This document shows, piece by piece, positions 1-12,994 of a stretch of DNA of 58,911 nt; positions within the stretch are counted from its first letter, which is position 1, and each line of letters begins with the position of its first letter. Below the pieces are notes generated by a model. It had not been told where the DNA came from and ran no database searches. It was given only the letters and a program-made list of their open reading frames with translations. The position numbers and the translations under genes were made by a program. Source of the DNA: Thermoleophilia bacterium (GTDB taxonomy: Bacteria > Actinomycetota > Thermoleophilia > Gaiellales > Gaiellaceae); NCBI GenBank assembly GCA_009694305.1, contig SHVL01000009.1, positions 1-58,911 of the forward strand, written 5' to 3'.

Positions 1-257
1 CCGCCCGTATCCGCGCGTGCCGAGGACGCTGTCGAGATCGCGCGGATCGCCCAGGCCCACTGGCGCATCGGCGGCAACGCGAGGAGGCCGTCGCCGCCGC
101 CGCGCGCGAGGGCACCAGCGGCCAGGCGGTGACACCGTTCGTGCTCGCGTACCTGCACGAGCACTCCGACGGCGAGACCCGCCGCGTGAACCGCGATCTC
201 ATCGTCGCGAACGCCGGCCTCGCAGGTGCAATTGCATCCGCCTATGCGACCCTCTGA
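1..257 (+). pseudogene. psuG: 3' end of pseudouridine-5'-phosphate glycosidase, apparently frameshifted
   Basis: Partial at the window start. From about position 78 to the stop at 255-257 one frame reads as the typical PsuG C-terminus (G-x-A-V-T-P-F-V-L-A-Y-L followed by a VNRDLIVANAGLAGAIA-like helix). From position 1 to about 75 the family-like sequence (PPVSARAEDAVEIARIAQAHW, which resembles the segment before the conserved NPIP region) lies in a different frame. The glycine-rich plus NPIP-like stretch of roughly 15-20 residues expected between them is missing, so a deletion that also shifts the frame is likely near 70-80. PsuG cleaves pseudouridine 5'-phosphate to uracil and ribose 5-phosphate. 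I cannot tell whether this is a true pseudogene or an assembly error at the contig edge. Confidence 0.6.
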
Positions 258-270
258 GGAGATCCCTCAA

Positions 271-1317
271 ATGAGCCTCTACGACACCGTCCGCAACCTG
301 CCCCTCACGGTCGAGAGCTACAGCCTGGAAGGCCTCGAGCTACAGGTCTCGAGCACGTTCCTGCGCAAGACGACGCTGATCCACCTCCGAGGCGGCGGCG
401 AGGACGGCCTCGGCGAGGACGTCACCTACGACGCTGCGGAGCACGATCTCGCCCAGGCGCAAGGGGCTGTCCACGGTCTCAGGGGCCGGTGGACGCTCGA
501 CACGTTCTCGGAGCATCTCGAGACGCTCGAGCTCTTCGACCACGAGCCCGACCAGCACGCCTATCTCGACTACAGGCGCTGGGCCTACGAGAGCGCCGCG
601 CTCGACCTCGCGCTGCGGCAGGCGGGACTATCTCTCGGCGCCGTCGTCAACCGTGAGGCGCAGCCGCTGACGTTCGTCGTCTCGATGCGGCTCGGCGAGC
701 CGCCCACCACCGGTCGCCTGCACACCTGGCTCGCCCTCTACCCCGGCCTGCGCTTCAAGCTCGATGCGACGCCCGACTGGTCGGACGAACTGATCGCGGA
801 ACTGGCCGCGACCGGTGCCGTTGACACCGTGGACTTCAAGGGCCAGTACCGCGGGACGGGCGTGGACACCGCGCCCGACGCCGGCCTGATCCGACGCATC
901 GCCGCGGGGCTCCCCGACGCATGGCTCGAAGACCCCGCACTGACCCCTGAAACCGAGGTCATGCTCGAGCCCGAGAACGCACGGGTCACCTGGGATGCGC
1001 TGATCCACTCGGTCGCCGACATCGAGGCTCTGCGGTGGCCGCCGAGCACCGTCAACATCAAGCCGTCCCGCTTCGGGTCGGTGGCGAAGCTCTTCGCCGC
1101 CTACGACTACTGCGCAACCGAGGGGATAGGTGCCTACGGCGGCGGACAGTACGAGCTCGGCGTCGGCCGCGACCAGATCCAGCTGCTCGCGGCCCTCTTC
1201 CACCCCGGGACGCCGAACGACGTGGCACCGGGTGGCTTCAACATGGATCCGGCGGCGGGGCTGCCGTCCAGCCCGCTTACCGTCGTCGAGCGCTCGACGG
1301 GTTTCGCCGTCGCCTGA
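271..1317 (+). CDS. Enolase-superfamily enzyme (mandelate racemase/OSBS-like fold)
   Basis: 348 aa. Start chosen at ATG 271, which has GAGGAG 8 nt upstream. An enolase-like N-terminal cap (residues 1-110) is followed by a TIM-barrel. Candidate superfamily residues are K163 and D165 (FKLD), D188 with K190 (VDFKG), E220-D221 (WLEDP), D250 (VADIEAL) and K264 (NIKPS). This pattern of Lys bases around an Asp/Glu metal triad is known in dipeptide epimerases, o-succinylbenzoate synthases and muconate cycloisomerases. The substrate cannot be read from the sequence. No other menaquinone-ring or muconate genes are adjacent, so OSBS is not favoured. The gene lies just downstream of psuG and could share its transcript (13 nt gap). 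Confidence 0.8.
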   Translation: MSLYDTVRNLPLTVESYSLEGLELQVSSTFLRKTTLIHLRGGGEDGLGEDVTYDAAEHDLAQAQGAVHGLRGRWTLDTFSEHLETLELFDHEPDQHAYLDYRRWAYESAALDLALRQAGLSLGAVVNREAQPLTFVVSMRLGEPPTTGRLHTWLALYPGLRFKLDATPDWSDELIAELAATGAVDTVDFKGQYRGTGVDTAPDAGLIRRIAAGLPDAWLEDPALTPETEVMLEPENARVTWDALIHSVADIEALRWPPSTVNIKPSRFGSVAKLFAAYDYCATEGIGAYGGGQYELGVGRDQIQLLAALFHPGTPNDVAPGGFNMDPAAGLPSSPLTVVERSTGFAVA

Positions 1318-1404
1318 GCCGGAGTCGTTTTCGACACCGGCACGTCGTTCCCCATCAGGGCCACCTCGATCGTGGACACCGCTGCAGCCTCCTCGCGGCA
1401 GCGC

Positions 1405-2124
1405 CTACTTCGCTGCAGCGTGCTCGGCGGACCGTGCGGCGAGGCGCTCCGCACGCGTTGTGCCGACGCGGGCCGCAAGGTCGATGAAAAGGAGTGCGCC
1501 GCCGAGGAAGAGCACCGGGCCGAGCACCGTGTCGGCCAGGAAGATCGCAACCCGCAAGGTGTTGTCGGCCTGCTGTCGGAGGAGAAAACCCATCGCGAGA
1601 CGGGAGATCCCGAACATGACGACGAGGGTCGCGAGCCCACCGAGCGCATGGAGGAGATCGGCCCGTGCCACTTCGAGCGAGCGCCTCAGGGCCGCCAGAG
1701 GCGAACGATGCTCGATCACCACGGCCGGCACGGCATTACCGAGGAGCGCCAGCACAGCGATCGCAGCGAGAGCGAACCAGGGAAACAGAAAGGCGGCGGG
1801 GAGGAAGACGACGGTGCCGATACCCACGGCGGTAGCCCATGTGCGGAGCGAGGGCCTGCTCTCCACGGCGAGTGCAGCCGCTGCCGCGAACGCGGCGCTG
1901 AAGATCGGCGCGGCGACGAGAAGCACCGCAATGCGACCGGACAGATCGAGCCCGAGCGACACCTGATCGGCGAGCGCAACCACGAGGCCGAGTGGCAAGG
2001 CCACGAAGAAGTGCCGCCCGTAGAGATGCAACGTCTCGGCGACGAGTTGCCCGACGGTACGGGTTGCGGGAGAGAGCGGCGCCGGCAGCGCACCACTCGC
2101 CGCCGGGTAGCGCGGGCGGGCCAT
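1405..2124 (-). CDS. Integral membrane protein, hypothetical
   Basis: 239 aa. Residues 1-35 are a basic and polar cytoplasmic stretch. About five to six hydrophobic segments follow, several Ala/Val/Leu-rich, then a basic tail. The composition resembles actinobacterial YihY/DUF-type and glycerophosphodiester-phosphodiesterase-membrane-domain proteins, but I recognise no catalytic motif and assign no function. Start ATG 2124 is preceded by TACGGT at 2138-2133 and 8 nt of spacer, with no Shine-Dalgarno. It may therefore have its own leaderless transcript even though it lies 17 nt after mqnB. It converges on the enolase-family gene. Confidence 0.75.
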   Translation of the reverse strand: MARPRYPAASGALPAPLSPATRTVGQLVAETLHLYGRHFFVALPLGLVVALADQVSLGLDLSGRIAVLLVAAPIFSAAFAAAAALAVESRPSLRTWATAVGIGTVVFLPAAFLFPWFALAAIAVLALLGNAVPAVVIEHRSPLAALRRSLEVARADLLHALGGLATLVVMFGISRLAMGFLLRQQADNTLRVAIFLADTVLGPVLFLGGALLFIDLAARVGTTRAERLAARSAEHAAAK

Positions 2125-2132
2125 CACGTCAG

Positions 2133-2138
2133 ACCGTA
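2133..2138 (-). promoter_or_regulatory. -10-like hexamer TACGGT for the membrane protein gene
   Basis: TACGGT on the minus strand lies 8 nt before ATG 2124, with no ribosome-binding site between. It fits the leaderless pattern seen repeatedly in this window, but overlaps the end of the upstream operon. Confidence 0.35.
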
Positions 2139-2141
2139 CCT

Positions 2142-2707
2142 TTACGGGCGCGGGACGGAGGCAATCGAGGCAACGAGGGCAGGGACGACAGACGAAAGCG
2201 CAACGATCGCGTCGTCGATCTGCCACCTGCTGCGGTCGGGTTCGCCGATCTCGTTGGAGATCGCCCTGACCTCGACAGCGGGCACGCGGGCGAGCGCTGC
2301 AGCCCGGAGCACGCCGAACCCCTCCATCGCCTCGACGACGAAACCTCGGTTGACCCCACCCACCGCGGCGCTCGTGCCGATCGGGAGGATGCGCGCGTCG
2401 GGGACAGCCCGCCGGGCCGCTGCCACCAGCCGGTCGTCGGCCTCGACGCGATCGCTGAGATCGATCGCAGCAGCGAGATCGCAGTAGACCGCCTCGCTCC
2501 CGACAACGATCGAGCAGCTCTCGAGCCCGCGTCCTCCCGCAACGCCGATGTGGAGCACCGCTCCCCAGTCGCGTTGCGCAAGCGCACGAGCCGTTGCGGC
2601 TGCAGCTTCGACCGGGCCTACGCCGCATACAAGCCCGTTACGTCCGTCGAGCTCGCGCTCCGTCGCAGCGACGAGAAGGACGTCGAGCAGCGTGCGATCC
2701 TCGGACA

Positions 2708-2708
<1 letters not shown>
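2142..2708 (-). CDS. mqnB: Futalosine hydrolase
   Basis: 188 aa, nucleoside phosphorylase/hydrolase (PNP_UDP) fold. Visible family signatures are the GVGPVEAAAA glycine loop near the N-terminus, HIGVAGG, and a C-terminal block MEGFGV...A.VPAVEVRAISNEIGE.DR..W. The Met-Glu-Gly that contacts ribose and the RaISN...W ending are typical of MqnB rather than of MTA/SAH nucleosidase. MqnB removes hypoxanthine from futalosine (or 6-amino-deoxyfutalosine) in the alternative menaquinone pathway. The start codon overlaps the clpB stop by one base (TGATG), so translation is probably coupled to clpB and the gene is the last enzyme gene of the heat-shock operon. MTA/SAH nucleosidase is the main alternative. 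Confidence 0.8.
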
Positions 2709-5188
<2,480 letters not shown>

Positions 5189-5207
5189 CGCGTCATCCTT
5201 CCTTTGC

Positions 5208-5243
5208 GGGCGGTCGGGCGGTCGGTCGGTCGGTCGGGCGGGC
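5208..5243. repeat. Short GGTC-type tetranucleotide repeat between hspR and clpB
   Basis: The stretch contains several tandem GGTC units flanked by GGGCGG variants. It lies in the hspR-clpB gap, upstream of the clpB ribosome-binding site. Such a run is prone to slippage. It may only alter the length of the intercistronic leader. Confidence 0.7.
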
Positions 5244-5255
5244 CAGGTACCGCCC

Positions 5256-5618
5256 CTACGGGTTTCTGGCCGGCGGTTTTGGGCGGTAGAGGACGACCTC
5301 GCGGCGGTACTGCCGGTGTGTCTCGTGGATCTCGGTTCGGAGCTGCGCCTCGAGCTGTGCCATCCGCGACCTCACGCGGCGCAACTCGTCCTCGAGCCGG
5401 AGGACGTGCTCGACGCCGGCGAGGTTGAGTCCGAGCTTCGTCGTCAGCTGCTGGATCAACTGGAGCCGCTCCACATCCTGCTGCGAGTACAGCCTCGTTC
5501 CACCCGGCGTTCGTCCGGGCGTGACGAGGCCCTTCGCCTCGTAGGTACGCAACGTCTGGGGATGCATACCGGCGAGCTCGGCGGCGACGGAGATCATGAA
5601 GCGAGGCCTGTTGCTCAT
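5256..5618 (-). CDS. hspR: MerR-family heat-shock repressor HspR
   Basis: 120 aa. The N-terminal winged helix-turn-helix of the MerR type (residues about 8-75) contains [25 protein letters not shown] leucine-rich coiled coil and a basic tail follow. HspR represses dnaK and clpB operons through HAIR-type inverted repeats and uses DnaK as co-repressor. The start overlaps the dnaJ stop by 4 nt (ATGA), the same position as in streptomycete dnaK operons. The candidate operator is the inverted repeat at 9244-9266 upstream of dnaK, which would make the whole operon autoregulated. Confidence 0.95.
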   Translation of the reverse strand: MSNRPRFMISVAAELAGMHPQTLRTYEAKGLVTPGRTPGGTRLYSQQDVERLQLIQQLTTKLGLNLAGVEHVLRLEDELRRVRSRMAQLEAQLRTEIHETHRQYRREVVLYRPKPPARNP

Positions 5619-6703
5619 TCGTTGAACGCCCGGTCGCGGGGCCGCTCACGGAGCACCCTGTCATACCCTTCGAGCGCCTCTTTCTCGGCCTTCGTCAGCT
5701 TCTGCGGCACCGTCACACGGATGCGCGCGAGGAGGTCTCCCTTCCCGCCACCCTTCAGCCGGGGTGCGCCACGGCCCTTGACCCGCAGGAGCTTCCCGCT
5801 CTCGGTGCCGGCCGGAATCTTCAGATTGACAGGGCCCTCCGGGGTCGGGATCTCGACCGTCGCGCCGAGCGCTGCCTCCGGGTAGGTGATCGGCACGTCG
5901 AGCACGAGGTCGGCGTCGCGGCGCTCGTAGAGCGTGGAGGCCACAACGGAAACGACGACGAAGAGATCGCCCGCAGGCCCACCGTTGGCTCCGGGCTCGC
6001 CCTTGCCCTTGAGCCGCACCTTCGTGCCGTCCTTCGCCCCCGGGGGAATCTTGACCGCGTACTTCCTCGTCACGCGCTCGTGCCCGGCGCCACGGCAGGT
6101 CTTACAGGGCTTCTCGACGACGACGCCGTTTCCGCGGCACTGCGGGCATGGCTGGGACAGTGCAAAGAGACCGTGCGAGTCGGAGACGTTGCCCGAGCCG
6201 CCGCACCGCGGGCAACCGACCGGTGCCGTGCCCGGCTCGGCACCGGTGCCATGACACGCATGACACGCGGCCTCGACCTCGACGGGAACCCTGGCCTGCG
6301 CTCCGGCAAGGGCATCCTCGAACGACAGGCTGACACGCGACTCGAGGTCGGCACCACGCTGCGGCTGTGACCTCCCCCTCCGCCCGCGGCCACCGCGGCC
6401 GAACATGCCCCCGAACTGACCGAGGAGGTCGGAGAGGTCAACGTTCTCGTAACCGAACCCACCCTGCCCCGGCCCACCACCGCGCGGTCCACCCGCGCCA
6501 AAGGTGTCGTACTGCTTGCGCTTGTCGGCATCAGACAGCGTGTCGTAGGCGCCCTGGATCTCCTTGAACCGCTCCTCGGCCGCGGCGTCGCCCTGATTCG
6601 CATCGGGATGGTTCTCGCGGGCCAGCTTGCGATACGCCTTCTTGATCTCGTCGTCGGTCGCTGTTTTCGTCACCCCGAGCACCTCGTACGGGCTGCGCGC
6701 CAC
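5615..6703 (-). CDS. dnaJ: Chaperone protein DnaJ (Hsp40)
   Basis: 362 aa. J domain (1-70) with HPD at about residues 33-35 (ENHPDAN), a Gly-rich linker, then four zinc-finger repeats [24 protein letters not shown] and CKTCRGAG, and two C-terminal substrate-binding domains. This is a full type I DnaJ. It stimulates DnaK ATPase activity and delivers substrates. It lies 2 nt after grpE and overlaps hspR by 4 nt, so it is co-transcribed with both. Confidence 0.97.
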   Translation of the reverse strand: MARSPYEVLGVTKTATDDEIKKAYRKLARENHPDANQGDAAAEERFKEIQGAYDTLSDADKRKQYDTFGAGGPRGGGPGQGGFGYENVDLSDLLGQFGGMFGRGGRGRRGRSQPQRGADLESRVSLSFEDALAGAQARVPVEVEAACHACHGTGAEPGTAPVGCPRCGGSGNVSDSHGLFALSQPCPQCRGNGVVVEKPCKTCRGAGHERVTRKYAVKIPPGAKDGTKVRLKGKGEPGANGGPAGDLFVVVSVVASTLYERRDADLVLDVPITYPEAALGATVEIPTPEGPVNLKIPAGTESGKLLRVKGRGAPRLKGGGKGDLLARIRVTVPQKLTKAEKEALEGYDRVLRERPRDRAFNE

Positions 6704-6705
6704 GC

Positions 6706-7277
6706 TTACTCCGCCACGATCACGCGAGCGGGACGAAGCACGGCGTCGCCGAGCCGGTAGCCCCGCTGGACGACCTGCACGATCGAACCGGGCTCGACTC
6801 CCTCGACAGGCTGGGCGAGCAGCGCCTCGTGCACGTGTGGGTCGAAAGCGCCCTCGGCCTCGATCTCCTCGAGCCCCTCGGAGGCGAGAGTGGCTGCGAG
6901 CGCCGACCGGGTCATCTCGACACCCGCGATCACCTTCGCCTCCTCGTGGTCGGCAGCCGCCGCGAGAGCGCGCTCGAGATCGTCGAGCACGGGCAGGAGC
7001 TTCGTCACGAGACGCTCGGAGGCCCTGGTTGCGAAGGCGTGCTGGTCGCGGATCGCCCGCTTGCGGTAGTTGTCGAAGTCGGCGGCGAGTCGCTGCAGGT
7101 CGCCGAGATACTCGTCCCGCTTGGCCTCGGCGACCTCGAGCTCCGACAGGGGTGGCGCGACCTCGATCTCGATCTCGACCTCGGCTTCGACCTCGGCTTC
7201 GACCTCGACTTCGATGGTGTCGGCGTCGTCGAACTCGGGCACCTCCTCGGTCGCGGCGTCGCCGACACGCTCGTCGG

Positions 7278-7281
<4 letters not shown>
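6706..7281 (-). CDS. grpE: Nucleotide exchange factor GrpE
   Basis: 191 aa. The N-terminus is strongly acidic with alternating Val/Ile-Glu repeats (residues about 22-42), encoded by a near-repeat of GACCTCGGCTTC units on the plus strand. The long dimerisation helix with DFDNYRKR follows, then the beta-domain ending in [22 protein letters not shown], which is diagnostic of GrpE. It promotes ADP release from DnaK. The start overlaps the dnaK stop by 4 nt (ATGA). The Val-Glu repeat is unusual but falls in the non-conserved tail. Confidence 0.97.
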
Positions 7282-9197
<1,916 letters not shown>

Positions 9198-9243
9198 CTA
9201 AAATACGTCCCTTCCTAATTCTAAGTGTTAGTGACTAAGGTAA

Positions 9244-9266
9244 ATCTGATAGAGATCATATCAGAT
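9244..9266 (-). promoter_or_regulatory. HAIR-like inverted repeat upstream of dnaK (candidate HspR operator)
   Basis: ATCTGATA, a 7-nt spacer, then TATCAGAT: perfect 8-bp arms. The known HspR element HAIR is CTTGAGT-N7-ACTCAAG, so the arm length and 7-nt spacer match while the arm bases differ. A second small palindrome, TTAGTGACTAA, lies at 9228-9238, and a TAGAAT hexamer (plausible -10) lies on the minus strand just before the ribosome-binding site. Confidence 0.6.
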
Positions 9267-9284
9267 ATCAGCCGTCACCGTCGG

Positions 9285-10133
9285 CTACCGAGAGAGACCG
9301 ATCGCGACCCCACCGGCGACGACGAAGAGCGCTCCCACCACGAGGCGCCGGCCGACGCCCTCGATGCGCCTGAGAAAGAGGGCCGAGAACCCGATCGCCC
9401 ACAACGACTCGGTAGCGACGAGCGGGGCGACGACGCTGAGCCGGCCGCGGAAGACCGCCTCGTAGAGCGAGACATACGAGAGCCCGAACATGATGCCCAC
9501 CGGCACGAAGGGCGGCAGCGACCGCAGGCTGAGCGGCCGGCGACTCACGAGCACGACGATCAGGATCGTCAGGACTCCCGCAAGGAGTGTGGCGCTGATC
9601 GCAAGCTCGGGCGAGACGTCCGCGTCCACGGCAAGCCAGCGGGCGAAGGTGTCGCGCGAGGCGATGGTGCCCGCGGCAGCGACGGCGAAGACAAGGCCGA
9701 TGGTCTTCACGTGACCTGGCCGGTGGCTCTCGCTCACGAGCAGGATGCCGCCCGTCACGATGAGAACGACACCGGCGACGATGCCGGCGACGAGCGGCTC
9801 GCCGAGCAGCACCACGGCGAAGAAGACGGCAAAGAGCGGCGCCACCCCGACCGTTGCCGACGCGCGGGCAGGGCCCGCGTTACGCACGGCCAGGACGAAG
9901 AGGATCTGTGCCACGCCCGGGCCGAGAATCCCCGCGAGGGCAAACGGCCACACGGCGGCGACGTTCCAGTTTCCCGCGATTGCCGCGGCGACGAGGGTGA
10001 CACCGACCGCCGGAACCACGCTCCAGAGGGCGCCGACGAAGGGATCGACTCCGCGTGCGAGCGCAGACCGGAGAGCAACGCTCATACCCCCGAACAGGGC
10101 CGCAGAGCAGAGGGCGAGAACGACTGCGTCCAT
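9285..10133 (-). CDS. DMT-superfamily (EamA-type) transporter
   Basis: 282 aa with about ten hydrophobic segments in two repeats, each carrying the EamA ending (VVLLGEPLVAGIVAGVVLIVTGG in the first half, ALFLRRIEGVGRRLVVGALFVVAGG in the second). Members export or import metabolites such as amino acids or nucleotide sugars; the substrate cannot be predicted here. Start ATG 10133 overlaps by one base (TGATG) the stop of a short upstream EamA-like fragment, so the pair is probably co-transcribed. The gene converges on nothing and ends 87 nt before the dnaK start on the same strand. Confidence 0.85.
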   Translation of the reverse strand: MDAVVLALCSAALFGGMSVALRSALARGVDPFVGALWSVVPAVGVTLVAAAIAGNWNVAAVWPFALAGILGPGVAQILFVLAVRNAGPARASATVGVAPLFAVFFAVVLLGEPLVAGIVAGVVLIVTGGILLVSESHRPGHVKTIGLVFAVAAAGTIASRDTFARWLAVDADVSPELAISATLLAGVLTILIVVLVSRRPLSLRSLPPFVPVGIMFGLSYVSLYEAVFRGRLSVVAPLVATESLWAIGFSALFLRRIEGVGRRLVVGALFVVAGGVAIGLSR

Positions 10134-10399
10134 CAGGCGACTTCCGGTGTTCTCCGCGCGAGACGGCGGAGCACGACGGCCGCCGCCGGCTCGGACGTAA
10201 GGATCCCGGCCAGCATGATCGCGCAGCCCGCGCCCCCGACGAAACCGAGGCGCTCTGCGAGGAGCACGACGGCCGTGACACGTGCGACGAGCCCACAGCG
10301 CGGGAGAACGCAGAGCGAGTGCCAGGCGAACGGCTCCAGGACGACCGGCGAGAGTCCGAAGCGGGTGGCGAGAAAGGGCGGAAAGTGACGAAGCAGCAT
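10133..10399 (-). pseudogene. Truncated EamA-like fragment
   Basis: 88 codons. The C-terminal half reads AVVLLAERLGFVGGAGCAIMLAGILTSEP, the last hairpin of an EamA repeat, and the N-terminal part is cysteine/histidine-containing and poorly hydrophobic. A whole EamA protein has ten segments; only about two survive. Directly upstream, within about 80 nt, lies the divergent moaA start, so no room remains for the missing portion. I read it as the remnant of a second transporter (dual-gene DMT pairs exist). A genuine small membrane protein is possible because its stop is coupled (TGATG) to the next start. Confidence 0.45.
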
Positions 10400-10462
10400 C
10401 CGGGCAGAGTACTGCCGTGCGGTACCCGGGTGAAACACCAACATCGGCCCCCGGAGACTGGG

Positions 10463-10468
10463 TACGCT
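10463..10468 (+). promoter_or_regulatory. -10-like hexamer TACGCT for moaA
   Basis: TACGCT lies 8 nt before ATG 10477. The short GACGGG just before ATG is at best a weak ribosome-binding site, so leaderless or near-leaderless transcription is likely. Confidence 0.4.
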
Positions 10469-10476
10469 GCGACGGG

Positions 10477-11490
10477 ATGACTGCAGCCACGACGACAAGA
10501 GACACGCTGGGCCGCCCGCTCCACGATCTGCGGATCTCGGTCACCGACCGCTGTAATTTCCGTTGCGTCTACTGCATGCCAAAAGAGGTTTTCGGCCGCG
10601 GCTACCGCTTCATGGACAGGAAGGAACTGCTCTCCTTCGAGGAGATCGAGCGGCTCACGCGGGCCTTCGTCGCGCACGGGGTCGGGAAGATCAGGATCAC
10701 CGGCGGTGAGCCGCTCCTGCGCCGCGACCTCGAGCTGCTCGTCGGTCGTCTCACCGGACTCGGCGGCCTCGACGTCGCACTGACGACGAACGGCGCGTTG
10801 CTGCCACAGAAGGCGGAGGCGCTCGTCGCAGCCGGTCTCGACCGCGTCACCGTCAGCCTCGACTCACTCGACGACGCCACCTTCCGCACGATGAACGACG
10901 TGGGATTCCCGGTGGCCCGGGTGCTCGACGGAATCGCCGCCGCCGCCGCCGCCGGCCTCCGGGTAAAGGTCAACGCGGTCGTGAAACGCGGGGTCAACGA
11001 CGACCAGGTCGTTGCGCTCGCACGCCACTTCCGTGGCAGCGGTCACATCCTCCGCTTCATCGAGTACATGGACGTTGGTGCCACGAACGGCTGGCGACTG
11101 GACGATGTCGTCCCTGCCGCAGAGATCGTGTCGCTCGTCTCTGCCGAGCTTCCGCTCGAACCGGCAGAGGAGAACTACCGCGGTGAGGTGGCCCGCCGCT
11201 TCAGGTATCGCGACGGCAGCGGCGAGATCGGCGTGATCGCATCCGTCACGCAACCGTTCTGCGGAGACTGCAGCCGGGCCCGGATCTCGGCCGAGGGACG
11301 GCTCTACACCTGTCTGTTTGCGGCGAAAGGCCATGACCTCCGCGCCCTCGTCCGCGGCGGCGCCGATGACGCCGAGATCCACGCGATGATCGGACGTGTC
11401 TGGAGCCGCCGGGCCGACCGCTACTCCGAGGAACGCTCATCGCGGACGACCGAACTGCCCCGGGTCGAGATGTCCTACATCGGAGGCTGA
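10477..11490 (+). CDS. moaA: GTP 3',8-cyclase MoaA (radical SAM, molybdenum cofactor)
   Basis: 337 aa, normal length. The radical-SAM cluster motif is CNFRCVYC (about residues 29-36), followed by [12 protein letters not shown]. The second, C-terminal 4Fe-4S site is [10 protein letters not shown]...LYTCLF. The protein ends in the conserved Gly-Gly (SYIGG) that is needed for activity in this family. MoaA converts GTP to 3',8-cyclo-7,8-dihydro-GTP, the first step of molybdopterin synthesis. No other moa gene is within the window. The start was placed at ATG 10477 because it follows a TANNNT hexamer and gives the family N-terminus ([15 protein letters not shown]). Confidence 0.95.
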   Translation: MTAATTTRDTLGRPLHDLRISVTDRCNFRCVYCMPKEVFGRGYRFMDRKELLSFEEIERLTRAFVAHGVGKIRITGGEPLLRRDLELLVGRLTGLGGLDVALTTNGALLPQKAEALVAAGLDRVTVSLDSLDDATFRTMNDVGFPVARVLDGIAAAAAAGLRVKVNAVVKRGVNDDQVVALARHFRGSGHILRFIEYMDVGATNGWRLDDVVPAAEIVSLVSAELPLEPAEENYRGEVARRFRYRDGSGEIGVIASVTQPFCGDCSRARISAEGRLYTCLFAAKGHDLRALVRGGADDAEIHAMIGRVWSRRADRYSEERSSRTTELPRVEMSYIGG

Positions 11491-11534
11491 CGTACGCGCC
11501 CCGGCAGGGGGTAGAGAGAGTCATCCCCTCTCGT

Positions 11535-11540
11535 TAGACT
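11535..11540 (+). promoter_or_regulatory. -10-like hexamer TAGACT for the PAP2 gene
   Basis: TAGACT lies 7 nt before ATG 11548 with no Shine-Dalgarno. The same hexamer precedes the inositol-phosphate synthase start at 13014. Confidence 0.4.
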
Positions 11541-11547
11541 TCGGCGA

Positions 11548-12300
11548 ATGACGAGCTATGCCCAGACCGCCAGCCGCCGCTTGCCGCGCGGCTGGCTTCA
11601 TCTCGTCGCCCAGTTCTCCTTCTGGCTCATCTTCTACGCCGTCTACCAACTGGCGCGCGGGGTGGCCGATCGTGACGTGGGTACGGCGTTCCTGAACGGG
11701 ATTCACGTGATTCGGATCGAGGCGTGGTCGGGCACGCTGTTCGAGCCGGCGCTGCAGCGACTCGTTGACTCCTCCTCTCTACTCGTCACCGCGACCGTGT
11801 ACACCTACTGGCTCTCCCAGTTCGCCGTCGTCCTCTGCACGCTCCTCTGGGTCTACTTCAAACATCACGAGCGCTTCACCGGCTTCCGTAACTGGCTCAT
11901 CGCGGCAAATCTCGTCGGCCTGGTCTGCTACATGATCGTCCCGACGGCGCCGCCTCGGCTTTTCCCCGAGTGGGGCTTCGTCGATACGCTGGCGCAGCAC
12001 TCGGGCGTCAATCATGAGTCGGGGCTGGTCGCGCTCACCGCAAACCCGTACGCGGCAATGCCGAGCCTCCACTCGATGGACTCTCTCATCGTCGCCGTCG
12101 TCATGGTCGGCGTCTGCCGCAGCCTGCTCGTTCGCGTGCTCTGGATGATCTGGCCGGTGTGGGTCTGGTTCTCGGTCATGGCCACAGGCAACCACTACTG
12201 GCTCGACGTCTTCGCCGGTGTCGTCCTCGGCGTCGCTGTGGGACTCCTGCTATTTCGCCGTCGCATCTTCTCATACTGGCGTCCGGCAAAGATTCCATGA
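11548..12300 (+). CDS. PAP2-superfamily membrane protein, probable inositol phosphotransferase or phosphatase
   Basis: 250 aa with about six hydrophobic segments. The PAP2 catalytic core is visible as PTAPPRL (motif 1-like, about residues 135-141), AMPSLHSM (motif 2 with its His) and GNHYWLDVFAG (motif 3: His base and Asp). The PTAPPR form is the variant of the Aur1/inositolphosphotransferase-like PAP2_3 branch. The next gene starts within its stop codon (ATGA) and encodes a CDP-alcohol phosphatidyltransferase, and inositol-phosphate synthase follows. A role in inositol phospholipid or phosphatidylinositol-phosphate dephosphorylation is therefore the best inference. A generic phosphatidic acid phosphatase is the alternative. 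Confidence 0.8.
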   Translation: MTSYAQTASRRLPRGWLHLVAQFSFWLIFYAVYQLARGVADRDVGTAFLNGIHVIRIEAWSGTLFEPALQRLVDSSSLLVTATVYTYWLSQFAVVLCTLLWVYFKHHERFTGFRNWLIAANLVGLVCYMIVPTAPPRLFPEWGFVDTLAQHSGVNHESGLVALTANPYAAMPSLHSMDSLIVAVVMVGVCRSLLVRVLWMIWPVWVWFSVMATGNHYWLDVFAGVVLGVAVGLLLFRRRIFSYWRPAKIP

Positions 12301-12959
12301 GCAACACGGGCAGGGGTAGAACCAAGACGAGCGAACTCGACCGAGTCAAGCAGGAGTACACCCAGGCCGCACGGCAGATCCTACAACGCTCCATGACGGG
12401 TGTCGCGAAGACGAAGCTGACACCGGACATGCTGACGATGGCCGGTGTCACGCTCTGCCTCGCCGGCGCCGTGCTCGTCGGCTTCGAAGCACGCAACCCG
12501 AAACTGTTCTTCTGGCTCGGCGGCGGCCTCTTCCTCGTAGGCTCCGTCGCTGACATCCTTGACGGTGCCCTCGCTCGCGCGGCAAGCAAGGGCACCGTGT
12601 TCGGTGCCTTCCTCGATTCGACGTTCGACCGGCTCGGCGAGGCGGCAATGCTCGCCGCGATCGGGCTCGTGTTCGCGCGCGAGGGTAATGACATCGCGCT
12701 GGTGGCAGCCTTCGCCGCCGTAATCGGATCGTTCCTCGTCTCGTACACGCGCGCCAAGGCGGAGGCTCTCGGGCTGCGCGGGGATGTCGGTTTCGGCTCA
12801 CGGGTCGAACGCGTGGCGCTGATCTCCGTCGGGCTCGCGATCGCCCCCTGGGGCTGGCTGCAATGGCCGATCTACGCCCTTGCTGCGATGGCCTGGATCA
12901 CGGTGTTCCAGCGGATCCTGTTCGTGCGACGGCAACTGCGCGAGCTCGCCGCGGCGTAG
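12297..12959 (+). CDS. CDP-alcohol phosphatidyltransferase, probable phosphatidylinositol-phosphate synthase
   Basis: 220 aa. The full family motif D-x2-D-G-x2-A-R-x8-G-x3-D-x3-D is present as DILDGALAR...G...D...D in the first half, and about six membrane segments surround it. Actinobacterial enzymes of this size join CDP-diacylglycerol to inositol 1-phosphate, which the next gene would supply. Phosphatidylglycerophosphate synthase is the alternative. The start overlaps the upstream PAP2 stop by 4 nt. The N-terminal 35 residues are basic and cytoplasmic. Confidence 0.85.
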   Translation: MSNTGRGRTKTSELDRVKQEYTQAARQILQRSMTGVAKTKLTPDMLTMAGVTLCLAGAVLVGFEARNPKLFFWLGGGLFLVGSVADILDGALARAASKGTVFGAFLDSTFDRLGEAAMLAAIGLVFAREGNDIALVAAFAAVIGSFLVSYTRAKAEALGLRGDVGFGSRVERVALISVGLAIAPWGWLQWPIYALAAMAWITVFQRILFVRRQLRELAAA

Positions 12960-12994
12960 TACAGCCGCAGTCCGTTCCTGTCATCCGTCTCTTC

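Noticed and set aside
7185-7215. Repeat in grpE as a possible CRISPR or mobile repeat
   Set aside because: It is an in-frame Val-Glu codon run in the acidic GrpE tail, without spacers.
9228-9238. TTAGTGACTAA as the HspR operator instead of 9244-9266
   Set aside because: It is an 11-bp palindrome with no spacer, and does not match the 7-nt-spaced HspR pattern. It may still be a second site.
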